Both the position numbers and the translations under genes were made by a program. Below, piece after piece: positions 8,073-16,244 of a DNA stretch of 64,000 bases. Origin of the DNA: Pseudonocardiaceae bacterium. Lineage in GTDB: Bacteria > Actinomycetota > Actinomycetes > Mycobacteriales > Pseudonocardiaceae. The DNA lies in the NCBI GenBank assembly GCA_009379845.1, contig WHSZ01000018.1:1-64000 (forward strand), read 5' to 3'. Position 1 is the first letter of the stretch, and every line of letters starts with the position of its first letter. The notes below the pieces were generated by a model that saw only the letters and a list, made by a program, of their open reading frames with translations, made no database searches and was not told the DNA's origin.

Positions 8073-9347
8073 TCAGCCGCCGACCTTCTCGTTGATCTGA
8101 TCCATCTGATTCTGCATCTCGTCGAACTTCTCGGTGGCCGTGCGATACGCGGCGGCGATGTTGTCGACGTTTCCGCTGGCAACTGCTCCCAGCACGCCTT
8201 CCACTGCCGACTGGAATTCGGCGATCGTGCCCTTGAATTCGTTGACGATGTTCACGTACTCGCGCATCGTGTTGATGGCTTCTTCGATATCCCCGTACAG
8301 CTCTTTGATCCCGTTCGCGATTTCGAAGATATCCAGGATCGCGTCCCGCAGCGATCCGAGATCCACCGGAATGTCGGGCATGAGCGGGATGCTGTTGATG
8401 ATGTCGATCGCGGCATCGCCTGCCTCGATGATCACACCGACGATCCAGCCGATGTACGGGACCGCTTTCAAGGCCTGCTTGTCGACGATGCTGCAGATCT
8501 TGTCGATCCCGTCGACGGCTTCCTTGGCGGCCTTATCCACGACGTTGGCGAACTCGTCGAATCCGGTTGCGATGAACTCGCCAATCGTGTCGCCGGCCCA
8601 TACGACGGTTTTCGTGAAGTACTTGTCGAGAAACTGGCGAAATGCATCGCCGGCCTCGCCCTGCCAGAACTGGTCGACCAGGACACCGACGTTCTTAGTC
8701 ATGTTCTGGCCGACCAGCCCCACGTTATGGCCGACGTTGCGCCACGCCTCGCCGTTTGCCCGAATGCTGTTGCTGTTCCCGGCCAGCGGTGTGACCATCG
8801 AATCGACGAAGTTCTTCCCGTCGCCGCCCGGCCAGTTCGCCCAGATCTCGTTGAGCACGAACAGGGACGGACCCGCTCTGTTGTTCGCTTTTTCGTAGTA
8901 GCCGGGGTCCGAGCGGTCGAAATTCGGATTCTCCAGGTCGGTCACCCGGAACACGGACAGCGACTGCCCCTGCGTGACGTGCGGGTCGTAGCGTTGATCA
9001 TAGGTTCCGAACGTGACCTCCTCGCCGGTGTCCTTGGCGAGGCTCACTTTTTCCAGTAGTGAGGTGTTCGCGTTCTCGGTGCCGTCGTAGAGGGTGCCCG
9101 CCTGAATGACCGCATCGCCTATAAAACACAAGCCGCGCTGCATGTGCGTGAACGCATCTCCTACCAGCGTGGACGGGTCGCCTTTCAGGAAATCGCCGAA
9201 TGGCTGGAACAGAGGCCCGGCAAAACCATGCGCGCTCATACCCTCTTCGCGGGCGATCTGTTCGATGTACGGCAGTGTCCGGCTGGCCTCGGCCCCCAGA
9301 TAGCCCCCAAAGTCGGTCAGCTGTACGACTTCAACCCTGAATTGCAT
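8073..9347 (-). CDS. WXG-motif protein, probable type VII secretion substrate
   Basis: A 424-residue protein with no classical signal peptide. It contains the motif FWQGEAGDAFRQFLDKYF (about residue 220), the WXG turn and following helix of ESX substrates. Long amphipathic helices and a hydrophobic stretch (AVPYIGWIVGVIIEAG) follow, and it ends in helical NQMDQINEKVGG. The ESX/WXG100 assignment rests on the motif; the protein is much longer than the usual 100 residues, so it is closer to LXG/PPE-like large substrates. The start ATG 9347 is preceded by GAGGGGGG. No ESX machinery (EccC and others) is in the window. Confidence 0.6.
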   Translation of the reverse strand: MQFRVEVVQLTDFGGYLGAEASRTLPYIEQIAREEGMSAHGFAGPLFQPFGDFLKGDPSTLVGDAFTHMQRGLCFIGDAVIQAGTLYDGTENANTSLLEKVSLAKDTGEEVTFGTYDQRYDPHVTQGQSLSVFRVTDLENPNFDRSDPGYYEKANNRAGPSLFVLNEIWANWPGGDGKNFVDSMVTPLAGNSNSIRANGEAWRNVGHNVGLVGQNMTKNVGVLVDQFWQGEAGDAFRQFLDKYFTKTVVWAGDTIGEFIATGFDEFANVVDKAAKEAVDGIDKICSIVDKQALKAVPYIGWIVGVIIEAGDAAIDIINSIPLMPDIPVDLGSLRDAILDIFEIANGIKELYGDIEEAINTMREYVNIVNEFKGTIAEFQSAVEGVLGAVASGNVDNIAAAYRTATEKFDEMQNQMDQINEKVGG

Positions 9348-9485
9348 GATCCCCCCTCGATCACTCTGTGAGCCGGTGCGAGAAACAATAGCAGCGTCCG
9401 CGCGGCGATATGGGTCCTTTTGACCGACTCGATCGCGTCGGTCAAGCGAGCAGATCAACCGTTGGATCTCGCGTAATCCAGCACC

Positions 9486-10342
9486 TCATTCGTACTGCCA
9501 GACGGTGCGTCCCGCGGAGATGGTGCGAGCTACCCGGGTGTTCAGCAGAGTGTCGGGCCCCGCGGTGAACGGGTCGCCGTCGAGGACGACGAGGTCGGCC
9601 AGCAGACCCTGCCGGATGGTGCCGACCGCGTCCTCGGCGCGGCATGCCCATGCGGCGTCGGCGGTGCCGTGGACGACGGCGTCCGGCAGCGGTAGCGCGA
9701 AGTGTGGGAGGTAGGGCGGGAGGCCTGGGTCGAGTGCGGAGCGCCGGGTGCTTGCGATGAACATGTTCGGTAGTGGCGGATGGGGTGCGGTGGGTGTGTC
9801 GGTGCCGAAGGCGAGCCGAGCGCCGGCCGCGGTTTTCTCCGGCCAGGCGAATCCGCGCTCGGCACGCTCGTCGCCGAGCATCGCTCGCCAGTTGTCCACA
9901 ATGGCCGGATCAGCGTGCACCGGTTGCATGGAGGCGGTGAGGCCAAGTGGTGGGTGCGGGCGAGCTCGGCGGCATGCTCGATCTGGGAGAGATCATCGGC
10001 GGGGTCGGTGCTGCGGTGGATGAGCCAGTGGGCGACAACGCGCAGGTCCAGGGTCCCGGCCTGTTCGCCGCGCTGCATGGTGGCGAGGGCATGCTCGTCG
10101 AGTGCCATGTCGACGGCTGTCGTCACGCCGCTCGCCAGGTAAGCCGAGATGGCCGCCCGCAGTGCGCGGTCGCGGTCGGCGTCGGTGCTCTGCCTCGCGA
10201 GGAAGTCCCACACGAGTGGGGCAGGCTCCGGGCGATAGCCGCGAACGAGATGACCTGGCCCCATACCGACGTTGAGCTCCTGGAGGCGAGCGAGACCGCC
10301 GCGCGGATCAGGGTCGATGGCGTTCTCGGAGGACTCTGGCAC
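9486..10342 (-). pseudogene. Amidohydrolase (YtcJ/imidazolonepropionase-like), truncated and frameshifted
   Basis: Two frames together encode the C-terminal two thirds of a metal-dependent amidohydrolase. The upstream frame (about 10340-9946) carries DFLARQSTDADRDRALRAAI and the helical middle. The downstream frame has FGTDTPTAPHP, the HGTADAAW segment and the tail GLLADLVVLDGDPFTAGP, typical of this superfamily. One extra base in the GG/CC run at 9943-9944 would rejoin them as HLGLTASMQPVHAD. The N-terminal HxH metal motif is missing: the coding sequence ends abruptly near 10340, where a fragment of an unrelated oxidoreductase begins on the other strand. It is a dead remnant even if the frameshift is an error. 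Confidence 0.75.
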
Positions 10343-10476
10343 CCCACTGCGCGCGCGTTCATCCCGCCAAACTCGTCTCCGGCCTGGCCGCTGCGGCCGA
10401 GCGTCTCGGGGTGACCATTTACGAGAACACCGTCGTCACCGAGGTCGCGCCCGGTCAAGCCGTGAGAAGCCCTGTG

Positions 10477-11577
10477 TCAAGCTGCCGCTTGTTGATCTTG
10501 CAGGAGGCGTTGCAGGGCTCCGTGTTGGGTGGGGTCGTAGGCGAGGTTGTTTTGCCAGCAGTGCCAGATGACGTAGAGCCAGGCGCGGGCCAGGATGCGG
10601 GCGGCGTGTGGGTGGTTGTGGCCGCGTGCGCGGGCTCGGTTGTAGAGGTCAGCGGCCCAGGGGTGGGTTCGGCGAGAGTCGGCGGCGAAGTCGATCACGG
10701 CGTCGCGGAGTTGTTTGTCGCAGGACCAGCGGAATCCGACGGTGCGCAGCTTGCCGGACTGGCGGGTGGAGGGTGCGGCGCCGGCCAGGCAGGCCAGCGA
10801 TTCCGGGGTGGGGAACTTCGCTCGGCAGTCGCCGATCTCGGCGAGCAGCCGGGCTGCGCGCACGCGCCCGGTGTGCAGGACGGCCGGGTCGCTGCGGCCG
10901 CTGTAGCCGACGCTGCTCAGCCATGCCGCCAGCCGCTTGGGGGAGAGCCAGTCGGCGCGGTCTTGGGTGTCGAAGCGGGTCAAGAACGCCAGGCTGATCG
11001 GGGAATCGATCTCGGCGAACAAGCCCACGGCGCCGGGGAAGGCGTTGCGCAGGTGCGCGCGCAGCTGGTTGGCCACACCGACGCGGTGGGAGACGAGGTC
11101 TTTGCGGGCACGTACCGCACGGCGCAGCGAGATCGTCTGCGCAGTGTCGGGCACGAGTGGGCGCAGCCGGGCGCGGTCGGTGCGCAGGGTGTCGGCCAGT
11201 ACGTAGGCGTCGAACCGGTCGTCCTTGTTGCCGGCCGAGCCGTAGCGGCCGCGCAGGTTCTTGACCTGGTTCGGGCTGATCACCACCACCGTCAATCCGG
11301 CGGCGAACAACGCGTCGACGACCGGGCCGTCGGGGCGTTCGATCGCGACTTCACCGCAGCCGGCGCCGCGCACGGTCTCGATCAGCTCTCGCAGCCCGGC
11401 GGCGCTGTGCTCGACACGGTGCCGGACACGTTCACGGCCACGCTCGTCGACGACCGCCACGGCGTGATCGTCACGAGCCCAGTCCAGCCCGGCCGTCACC
11501 CCACCCGGCGGCTCGTCCGGCAGCACGGCCGCGGTTCTGGGCGATGCGACGTTCGGGGTGTTGCTGGCAGACTTCAC
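10477..11577 (-). CDS. IS110-family transposase (DEDD recombinase)
   Basis: A 366-residue IS110-family recombinase. The N-terminal RuvC-like DEDD domain has GLDWARDDHAV (Asp32), AIERPDG and NKDDRFDAYVLAD acidic motifs. The C-terminal transposase_20 domain has CLAGAAPSTRQSGK with the serine region used in catalysis. The length is slightly above typical because of a 25-residue N-terminal extension, and the frame is intact. GTG 11577 is the start. The enzyme is thought to act with a bridge RNA encoded in the adjacent non-coding end (established for IS621; inferred here). Confidence 0.92.
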   Translation of the reverse strand: MKSASNTPNVASPRTAAVLPDEPPGGVTAGLDWARDDHAVAVVDERGRERVRHRVEHSAAGLRELIETVRGAGCGEVAIERPDGPVVDALFAAGLTVVVISPNQVKNLRGRYGSAGNKDDRFDAYVLADTLRTDRARLRPLVPDTAQTISLRRAVRARKDLVSHRVGVANQLRAHLRNAFPGAVGLFAEIDSPISLAFLTRFDTQDRADWLSPKRLAAWLSSVGYSGRSDPAVLHTGRVRAARLLAEIGDCRAKFPTPESLACLAGAAPSTRQSGKLRTVGFRWSCDKQLRDAVIDFAADSRRTHPWAADLYNRARARGHNHPHAARILARAWLYVIWHCWQNNLAYDPTQHGALQRLLQDQQAAA

Positions 11578-11834
11578 GTCAGCCTCCTCGCTGCTAGTCC
11601 CAGTGGGGAGGCGCCTTCACGTGCTGATGGTTCCGGGACGCAGCTGCCGGTTCGCTCACTGATCGGCGCTCGTAGGCGCTCAGCCCTGTCGACGGTCCAC
11701 ACGTCCCGGGTGACCGTCGGATCTCGCAAATCTCACAGTGGACATCAACCGCGTCAAGCGAGCAGGGCGATGACCCGACAGCACCTCAGGCGCATCAGCG
11801 ACCACACGATCACTGACTCAAGGATGGTGCACCA
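11578..11834 (-). ncRNA. Candidate IS110 bridge RNA region
   Basis: This is the non-coding left end of the IS110 element, upstream of and on the same strand as the transposase, where bridge RNAs lie in the IS110 group. It contains two extra CTCAC-bearing segments on the plus strand: CTCACTG at 11655-11661 (within TCGCTCAC, which matches eight bases of the rebuilt empty target site) and TCTCAC at 11731-11736. These could be guide loops. I did not fold the RNA, and the exact ends are unknown. Confidence 0.4.
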
Positions 11835-12593
11835 GTGAGCGAGCACGGGACGGTCCGCGCGCCGATCGTCATCCGCGCCACGGAGGGCTTCACCGCCTCT
11901 CTCCGAGGCGAGCGACGCACCTGGCTGCCGATGAACTCCAACGCCATCGTCACCGAGCCTCTGCCGGCGTCCACCTGGGACGAGATCGGGTGGGCCGGCC
12001 GGGACGTCCTTGGCGACGCGGCGCACGCCTTTTTCTACGCACAGCGCACCGCCGACGACCGGATCGTCCTGGGTGGCCGAGGTGTGCCGTACCGGTTCGG
12101 GTCCCGCACCGACGTCAACGGCGCGATGCCGGCACGAACGGTCGCGTCCCTGACGAGCCTGCTGCGGCAGCTCTTCCCGGCCGCGGCCGACGTGGCTGCC
12201 GATCACGCGTGGTGTGGGGTGCTCGGCGTGCCGCGGGACTGGTCGGCAAGCGTCGGCCTGGAGCGCTCGACCGGCCTCGGCTGGGCCGGAGGGTATGTCG
12301 GCACCGGCGTGACAGCGACCAACCTGGCCGGCCGCACCCTGGCCGACCTGGTCCTGGAACGGGACACCGCGCTGACTCGCCTGCCTTGGGTGGGGCACCG
12401 CGCGCGCCGCTGGGAACCCGAGCCTCTGCGATGGCTCGGCGTGCACAGCCTCTACGGCACCTACCGCGCGGCGGACCGCCGAGAGGCCGCCGGCCTGGCG
12501 CGGACCTCGAGGCTCGCCCGGATCGCGGACTGGATCGCCGGCCGGTGAGCTCGCCCGCTTTAGCTCCGCCCGATCGTGACGAACGAACGCCGG

Positions 12594-13178
12594 TCATTCC
12601 TCCCAATGGATGCCGCCGTCTTCGTGGCCAGGGTCTAGGCGGACACTGCTCGGGTTCGCGAAGATGATCCGGCAGGTCTCAAACCGTGCACCCGCGGCGC
12701 TCCACTCCCCCGGTGGGGAGCTGTGCACGGTGCAGTGCGGCAGGTGCAGGTCCGCGCCCAGCAACTGGAACTGGCCGGCGTCGCCGCCGTCTCCCAGGTC
12801 GCCGTAGAGCGTCGGACCACTGTAGCCGCTGTAGCTGCCGTGGCCGTCCTCGTTGACCAGAATGACGCGGATAAAGTATGCCCAGCGGTTGACCTGCGGG
12901 TACTGACGCAGGACGGCCATGTCCGCAGGCGGTGCCTTGTCGACGCCCGTGACGATGACACCCACCCGTGACGGGTTGTCGGCCCTGCCGACGGTGATTA
13001 CCGCCTTGTCGCCGAATCGCAGCCGCGTCCCTGGCGGCGTGGAGCCCGGCAAGGGCGTCGGCGCCTTCGGCGCGGCCAACGTTGTCGACGTGGTGGTGGC
13101 GGGAGCCTCGGGTGTCTCCGCTGCGCAGCCGCTCACCAGAGGGATGAGTACCAGTCCGACAAGCGCCACACGCTTCAT
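12594..13178 (-). CDS. Putative lipoprotein, DUF4352-like
   Basis: A 194-residue secreted protein. It starts MKRVALVGLVLIPLVSGC, a signal peptide with lipobox VSGC (Cys18), followed by a Thr/Pro/Ala-rich linker of about 30 residues. A beta-rich domain carries the pattern WAYFIRVILVNEDG and a late Cys pair (HCTVHSS and FETCRIIF). The layout resembles actinobacterial DUF4352/telomeric-repeat-like lipoproteins that display an immunoglobulin-like domain; no function is known. I chose ATG 13178 because it begins the signal peptide. It is divergent from the ParB-like gene. Confidence 0.7.
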   Translation of the reverse strand: MKRVALVGLVLIPLVSGCAAETPEAPATTTSTTLAAPKAPTPLPGSTPPGTRLRFGDKAVITVGRADNPSRVGVIVTGVDKAPPADMAVLRQYPQVNRWAYFIRVILVNEDGHGSYSGYSGPTLYGDLGDGGDAGQFQLLGADLHLPHCTVHSSPPGEWSAAGARFETCRIIFANPSSVRLDPGHEDGGIHWEE

Positions 13179-13456
13179 GATCACAGCTGGGCACACTAGC
13201 CCAGCGGGGAACACCATAGGGGTCGAATGCGAGTAGGCGCTCTTGACTAACGGCTCGTTCGCGCTCCCCAGCGACAAGAACGCGCGCCCCTTTTGATGAA
13301 CTGGTTGTGTTCGTCCGGACTTGGCTGTCTGGTCTTCTCCATGCGAGATGAACACGTGCTCGTAGGGTCTGGATAATGTGGCCGGTGAGATGCGATGGTC
13401 GGCCGTCCATGATGTGCTGGGTGGAAGTTCCCGGCTGGTAGTGAGTGAGGAGTGTC
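13179..13456. other. Divergent intergenic region
   Basis: 278 bases between the lipoprotein and ParB-like genes. It must hold both promoters. I see no clear inverted repeat or RNA element; base composition falls slightly near 13370-13430. Confidence 0.4.
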
Positions 13457-14278
13457 GTGCGTAGTAAGACACAGAAGATTACGCCCCGCACAGCGCAGCG
13501 GTGGTTGGATGAAACCAATACATCGAACCGGCCACTGTCCAAATCGGTGTTGCGGTCCTTTGCCGAGGCGATGCAGCGTGGTGATTGGAAGGTCACGCAT
13601 CAGGGGATCGCGTTCGACACCAACGGTGTCTTGGTGGATGGTCAGCACCGGTTGGCGGCGATCGTCGAGGCTGACATGCCGGTCGAGATGACCGTGTTCA
13701 CCGACGTGCCGCCGGACACCTTCGATGTGCTGGACACCGGGAAACGGCGGAACGCCGCGGATGCGTTGGCGATCGAGGGCGAGAAGTATCCGCACATGCT
13801 GGCGTCGATGGTGCGCACGGTGTATCTCTACGAGAACCGGTCGGATGCGGCGTGGTCCGGTCGTAGTGCCGCGGTGACCAATCACCAGGTTCTGGAGACC
13901 CTGGACGCGCACCCGGCGATCCGGGATGTGATTACGCTGGGGGAGCGGATCTCGACCGCGACCGGGATGATCAAAAGCGCGGCGGGGGCTGCCAGTTACC
14001 TCGTGGAACGGGTGAACAAGCCCGGAAAGCTCGAGACGTGGCACGACGGCATCATCGATGGTGTCGGGCTCACTAGGAATGACCCACGGCTGACGTTCCG
14101 CAACACCATGTTCCGGATGGCCCGCAAGGAGGCCGGGCAAGTACAACGTCGCCACGACACCCGCGAACACGTCACCCTCTACCTCAAAGCCTTCAACGCC
14201 TGGGCTGCCGGTGAGTCCCTGCCCCGGCTCCGCTACGTCCCCCGCGAACCAGTACCCGCCGTGGCCACGGTGCGATAG
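13457..14278 (+). CDS. ParB/sulfiredoxin-like domain protein
   Basis: A 273-residue protein with the ParB-like nuclease-domain core VDGQHRLAAIVEADMPVEM (about residues 60-80), preceded by a segment QGIAFDTNGVLV. The rest is helical with no helix-turn-helix that I can recognise. Proteins of this type are common on actinobacterial phages, plasmids and integrative elements, where their role is mostly unknown. GTG 13457 has GAGGAG upstream; a GTG at 13445 is an alternative. No ParA partner or parS-like cluster is next to it, so chromosome or plasmid partition is unlikely. It may mark a former mobile element. Confidence 0.75.
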   Translation: MRSKTQKITPRTAQRWLDETNTSNRPLSKSVLRSFAEAMQRGDWKVTHQGIAFDTNGVLVDGQHRLAAIVEADMPVEMTVFTDVPPDTFDVLDTGKRRNAADALAIEGEKYPHMLASMVRTVYLYENRSDAAWSGRSAAVTNHQVLETLDAHPAIRDVITLGERISTATGMIKSAAGAASYLVERVNKPGKLETWHDGIIDGVGLTRNDPRLTFRNTMFRMARKEAGQVQRRHDTREHVTLYLKAFNAWAAGESLPRLRYVPREPVPAVATVR

Positions 14279-14300
14279 GCCATCCAGAGGGGGTCGGAGC

Positions 14301-14999
14301 GTGGCGATCGCATTCGATGACCGACCGTCGTCCTCACCCGACATCGAGCGCGTCTGGCGGAGCCACAGCGATGCCGTCAACCGGATGACGTCGATCGCGA
14401 CCGCGCACTGGACGCTCGTCGCCTGGCGCGCCGGACGGGAATGGCTGGTCGCTGTGCAGGGGCCCGAGACCGGCGCCACCACCGCTCCGGTCCCGCCTGA
14501 GACGGAGTTCGTGGGGATCAGGCTGTCGCTCGGCACGATGCTGGAGCGGCTACCGACAGACCGTCTCGTCGACGACGGCACCGAGTTTCCGGATGTGTCG
14601 CGGCACTCGGTACGGATCTTCGGGCACACGATGCCATTGCCGGGTTATGACAGCGCGGAGGACCTCGTGCAACGGCTGGTTCGGGCCGGCGTGATCGTGC
14701 GCGACCCGATGGTGCGTGACGTGCTGCGCGGTTGGTCGCCGGACGCGACTGCCCGAACGGTCCGGCGACGTTTCCGGAGCGCAACCGGGCTCACCCCTGG
14801 GCTGGTGCGGCAGATCGAACGGGCCCGGCAGGCCGCGATGCTGATCGGGACTGGCGCGCCGATCGCTGATGTCGCCCACGATCTGGGCTACTACGACCAG
14901 CCGCACCTGGCGCGATCGTTGGGCCGCTTCATCGGGCACACCGCGACCGAGCTGCGTACCGGAACTTCCAGCCAGCTGTCCCTTCTGTACAAGACCTGA
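14301..14999 (+). CDS. AraC-family transcriptional regulator
   Basis: A 232-residue regulator. The N-terminal half (about 1-140) is a DUF6597-like sensor region. The C-terminal half is a complete AraC DNA-binding domain: RTVRRRFRSATGLTPGLVRQI, then ADVAHDLGYYDQPHLARSL with the second helix-turn-helix. GTG 14301 is favoured, with AGAGGGGG upstream. It lies 58 bases before a DHFR-fold reductase gene on the same strand and presumably regulates it. The same gene order occurs at 4471-5775, where the regulator is broken. Confidence 0.85.
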   Translation: MAIAFDDRPSSSPDIERVWRSHSDAVNRMTSIATAHWTLVAWRAGREWLVAVQGPETGATTAPVPPETEFVGIRLSLGTMLERLPTDRLVDDGTEFPDVSRHSVRIFGHTMPLPGYDSAEDLVQRLVRAGVIVRDPMVRDVLRGWSPDATARTVRRRFRSATGLTPGLVRQIERARQAAMLIGTGAPIADVAHDLGYYDQPHLARSLGRFIGHTATELRTGTSSQLSLLYKT

Positions 15000-15057
15000 C
15001 CTTGCCCAGCGGCCTAGCCTTCCTGACCGACGACGAAATCGGATCCCTGGAGGACAG

Positions 15058-15633
15058 GTGCGGAAGGTCGTGCTGGCGATGATGACCACGCTCAATGGGC
15101 GGTTGGACGACCCCGACGCGTGGGTGACCGGACTGAGCGAGGACCACTACCAGGAGATCGACCGGGGCTATGCCACGTTCGACACCATCCTGGTGGGTCG
15201 GGTGACCGCGGAGGAGATGTTCGAGTACTGGCCCGGCGCCCGCCACGAAGAGGGCGCCAGCGAGTCGCACCAAGCGATGGCCGAGAAGATGCATTCGTAC
15301 AAGAAGTACGTCTTCACGACCGACCCCGACCTCAGGCTCGAGTGGCACAACGCTGAGCCGGCTGTCGTGTCGAGCGACGACGAGATCCGGTCCTTCGTCG
15401 AGGACCTCAAGGTTCAGCCGGGCGGAGATATCCACCTGTCCGGCGGAGCAACGCTCGCCCAGACTCTCGTGCGACTCGGCCTGGTCGACGAGTTCCGTTT
15501 CTTCGTGTTCCCGGTCTACTCACCAGGGGCGAGCTGGTTCGGCGAGCTCGAGGGCCAGCAGACCCTGAAGCTGATCAGCTCGACGGCATTCGAGAGCGGC
15601 GCGATCGCCTTGTACTGCAAGCCCGCCGGCTGA
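15058..15633 (+). CDS. RibD C-terminal/dihydrofolate reductase-fold protein
   Basis: A 191-residue DHFR-fold reductase-like protein. It opens VRKVVLAMMTTLNGRLDDPD, contains GRVTAEEMFEYW (the family GRxTxE cofactor-side motif) and DIHLSGGATLAQTLVRLGLVDEF near the C-terminus. Family members bind NADPH; the reaction is unknown. GTG 15058 with GGAGGACAG upstream is the clear start. It forms an operon-like pair with the AraC-type gene upstream and ends in a hairpin listed below. Confidence 0.85.
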   Translation: MRKVVLAMMTTLNGRLDDPDAWVTGLSEDHYQEIDRGYATFDTILVGRVTAEEMFEYWPGARHEEGASESHQAMAEKMHSYKKYVFTTDPDLRLEWHNAEPAVVSSDDEIRSFVEDLKVQPGGDIHLSGGATLAQTLVRLGLVDEFRFFVFPVYSPGASWFGELEGQQTLKLISSTAFESGAIALYCKPAG

Positions 15634-15648
15634 CCTCAGCGGTCAGCC
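15628..15648 (+). terminator. Hairpin GGCTGACC-TCAGC-GGTCAGCC
   Basis: Perfect 8-base stem and 5-base loop overlapping the stop codon of the DHFR-fold gene, without a T tract. This is the common form of actinobacterial terminator-like hairpins; it separates the gene from the convergent HxlR-type gene. Confidence 0.5.
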
Positions 15649-15772
15649 CGCCGCGTGCCAATGCCCTGGTCCCGCAGTGCGGGCCGCTCATGAGGAAGTG
15701 GCTGTTGCTGGCCGGCGCGATCACTGCCGAGGTGATAGGCCGTGATTTCGTTACGTGCCACGGTGGGCGCCG

Positions 15773-16144
15773 TTAGCCGTCGGACGGTCGGGTCCCCTGC
15801 TGGTCTCCTGCCAGGTTGTCGCGGTACCAGCGTCCCCAGTTGTCGAGTTGGTAGGCGATGTCTTCGAGGCTGCGGCCGGCCTCAGTGAGGGAGTATTCGA
15901 CCTTGGGTGGCACTTCGCGGTAGATAGTGCGAACAACGAGGCCGTCGGCCTCGAGTTCGCGTAGTTGCCGGGTCAGCATGCGTTGTGTGATGCCATTCAG
16001 GGCCCGCTTGAGCTCGCCGAATCGCTGCGGGCCCGGGAATAGGTGGTTCAGGATGACCAGCTTCCATTTGCCCCCCAGGACTGCCATTGCCGCCTCGATC
16101 GTGCAGTGATCCGGCATCTCCTCGACGTTCTCCCGCATGCGCAA
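15773..16144 (-). CDS. HxlR-family transcriptional regulator
   Basis: A 123-residue winged-helix regulator. It has the family's N-terminal Cys in DHCTIEAAMAVLGGKWKLVIL, the RFGELKRALNGITQRMLTRQLRELEADGLV recognition region and a wing ending in VEYSLTEAGRSL. Members sense thiol-reactive compounds or aldehydes through the Cys or act as simple repressors. It is divergent from the MFS exporter at 16245 and probably represses it. Ends are clean and the length is typical. Confidence 0.9.
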   Translation of the reverse strand: MRMRENVEEMPDHCTIEAAMAVLGGKWKLVILNHLFPGPQRFGELKRALNGITQRMLTRQLRELEADGLVVRTIYREVPPKVEYSLTEAGRSLEDIAYQLDNWGRWYRDNLAGDQQGTRPSDG

Positions 16145-16171
16145 CTCCTCTCAGCCCTGCGAGCATTATAG

Positions 16172-16218
16172 GTATACAGAATGATACTACAACACAATAA
16201 AGACAGTACTTGTATGGA
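16172..16218. promoter_or_regulatory. AT-rich HxlR/MFS intergenic operator candidate
   Basis: The 100-base gap between the divergent HxlR and MFS genes has a strikingly AT-rich core. It contains ATACA..TACT on the left and AGTACTTGTAT on the right, an imperfect inverted repeat with unequal spacing. HxlR-family sites often contain such GTAC/TAC half-sites. The match is by eye only. Confidence 0.35.
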
Positions 16219-16244
16219 TCCGTAGTAGTTGCAAATCTGCCGGC

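Larger units (their letters stand above)
10467..11839 (-). mobile_element. IS110-family insertion sequence (1373 bp)
   Basis: Boundaries come from the interrupted reading frame: GTGAG occurs at 10462-10466 and 11835-11839, and deleting one copy plus the insert restores the host gene. On the element's own strand the repeat is CTCAC, which includes a CT dinucleotide like the core known for IS621. The element has one transposase gene, no terminal inverted repeats, a very short non-coding right end (about 10 bases) and a long non-coding left end of about 260 bases. This is the plan of IS110-group elements that carry a bridge RNA upstream of the recombinase. Confidence 0.8.
10345..12548 (+). pseudogene. 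FAD-dependent (glycine/D-amino-acid oxidase-like) oxidoreductase split by IS110 element
   Basis: The left fragment, from about 10345, reads HPAKLVSGLAAAAERLGVTIYE and then VVTEVAPGQAV up to 10466. The right fragment, from 11835, reads VSEHGTVRAPIVIRATEGF and continues to the stop at 12548 (LARIADWIAGR). Both belong to the DAO/glycine-oxidase flavoprotein family. Removing the intervening 1373 bases at the shared GTGAG fuses them in frame as GQAVSEHGTVRA. The FAD-binding N-terminus is missing upstream of 10345, so the gene was probably already a fragment. The right part could be expressed from GTG 11835 as a 237-residue orphan domain, but it lacks the flavin site. Confidence 0.8.
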
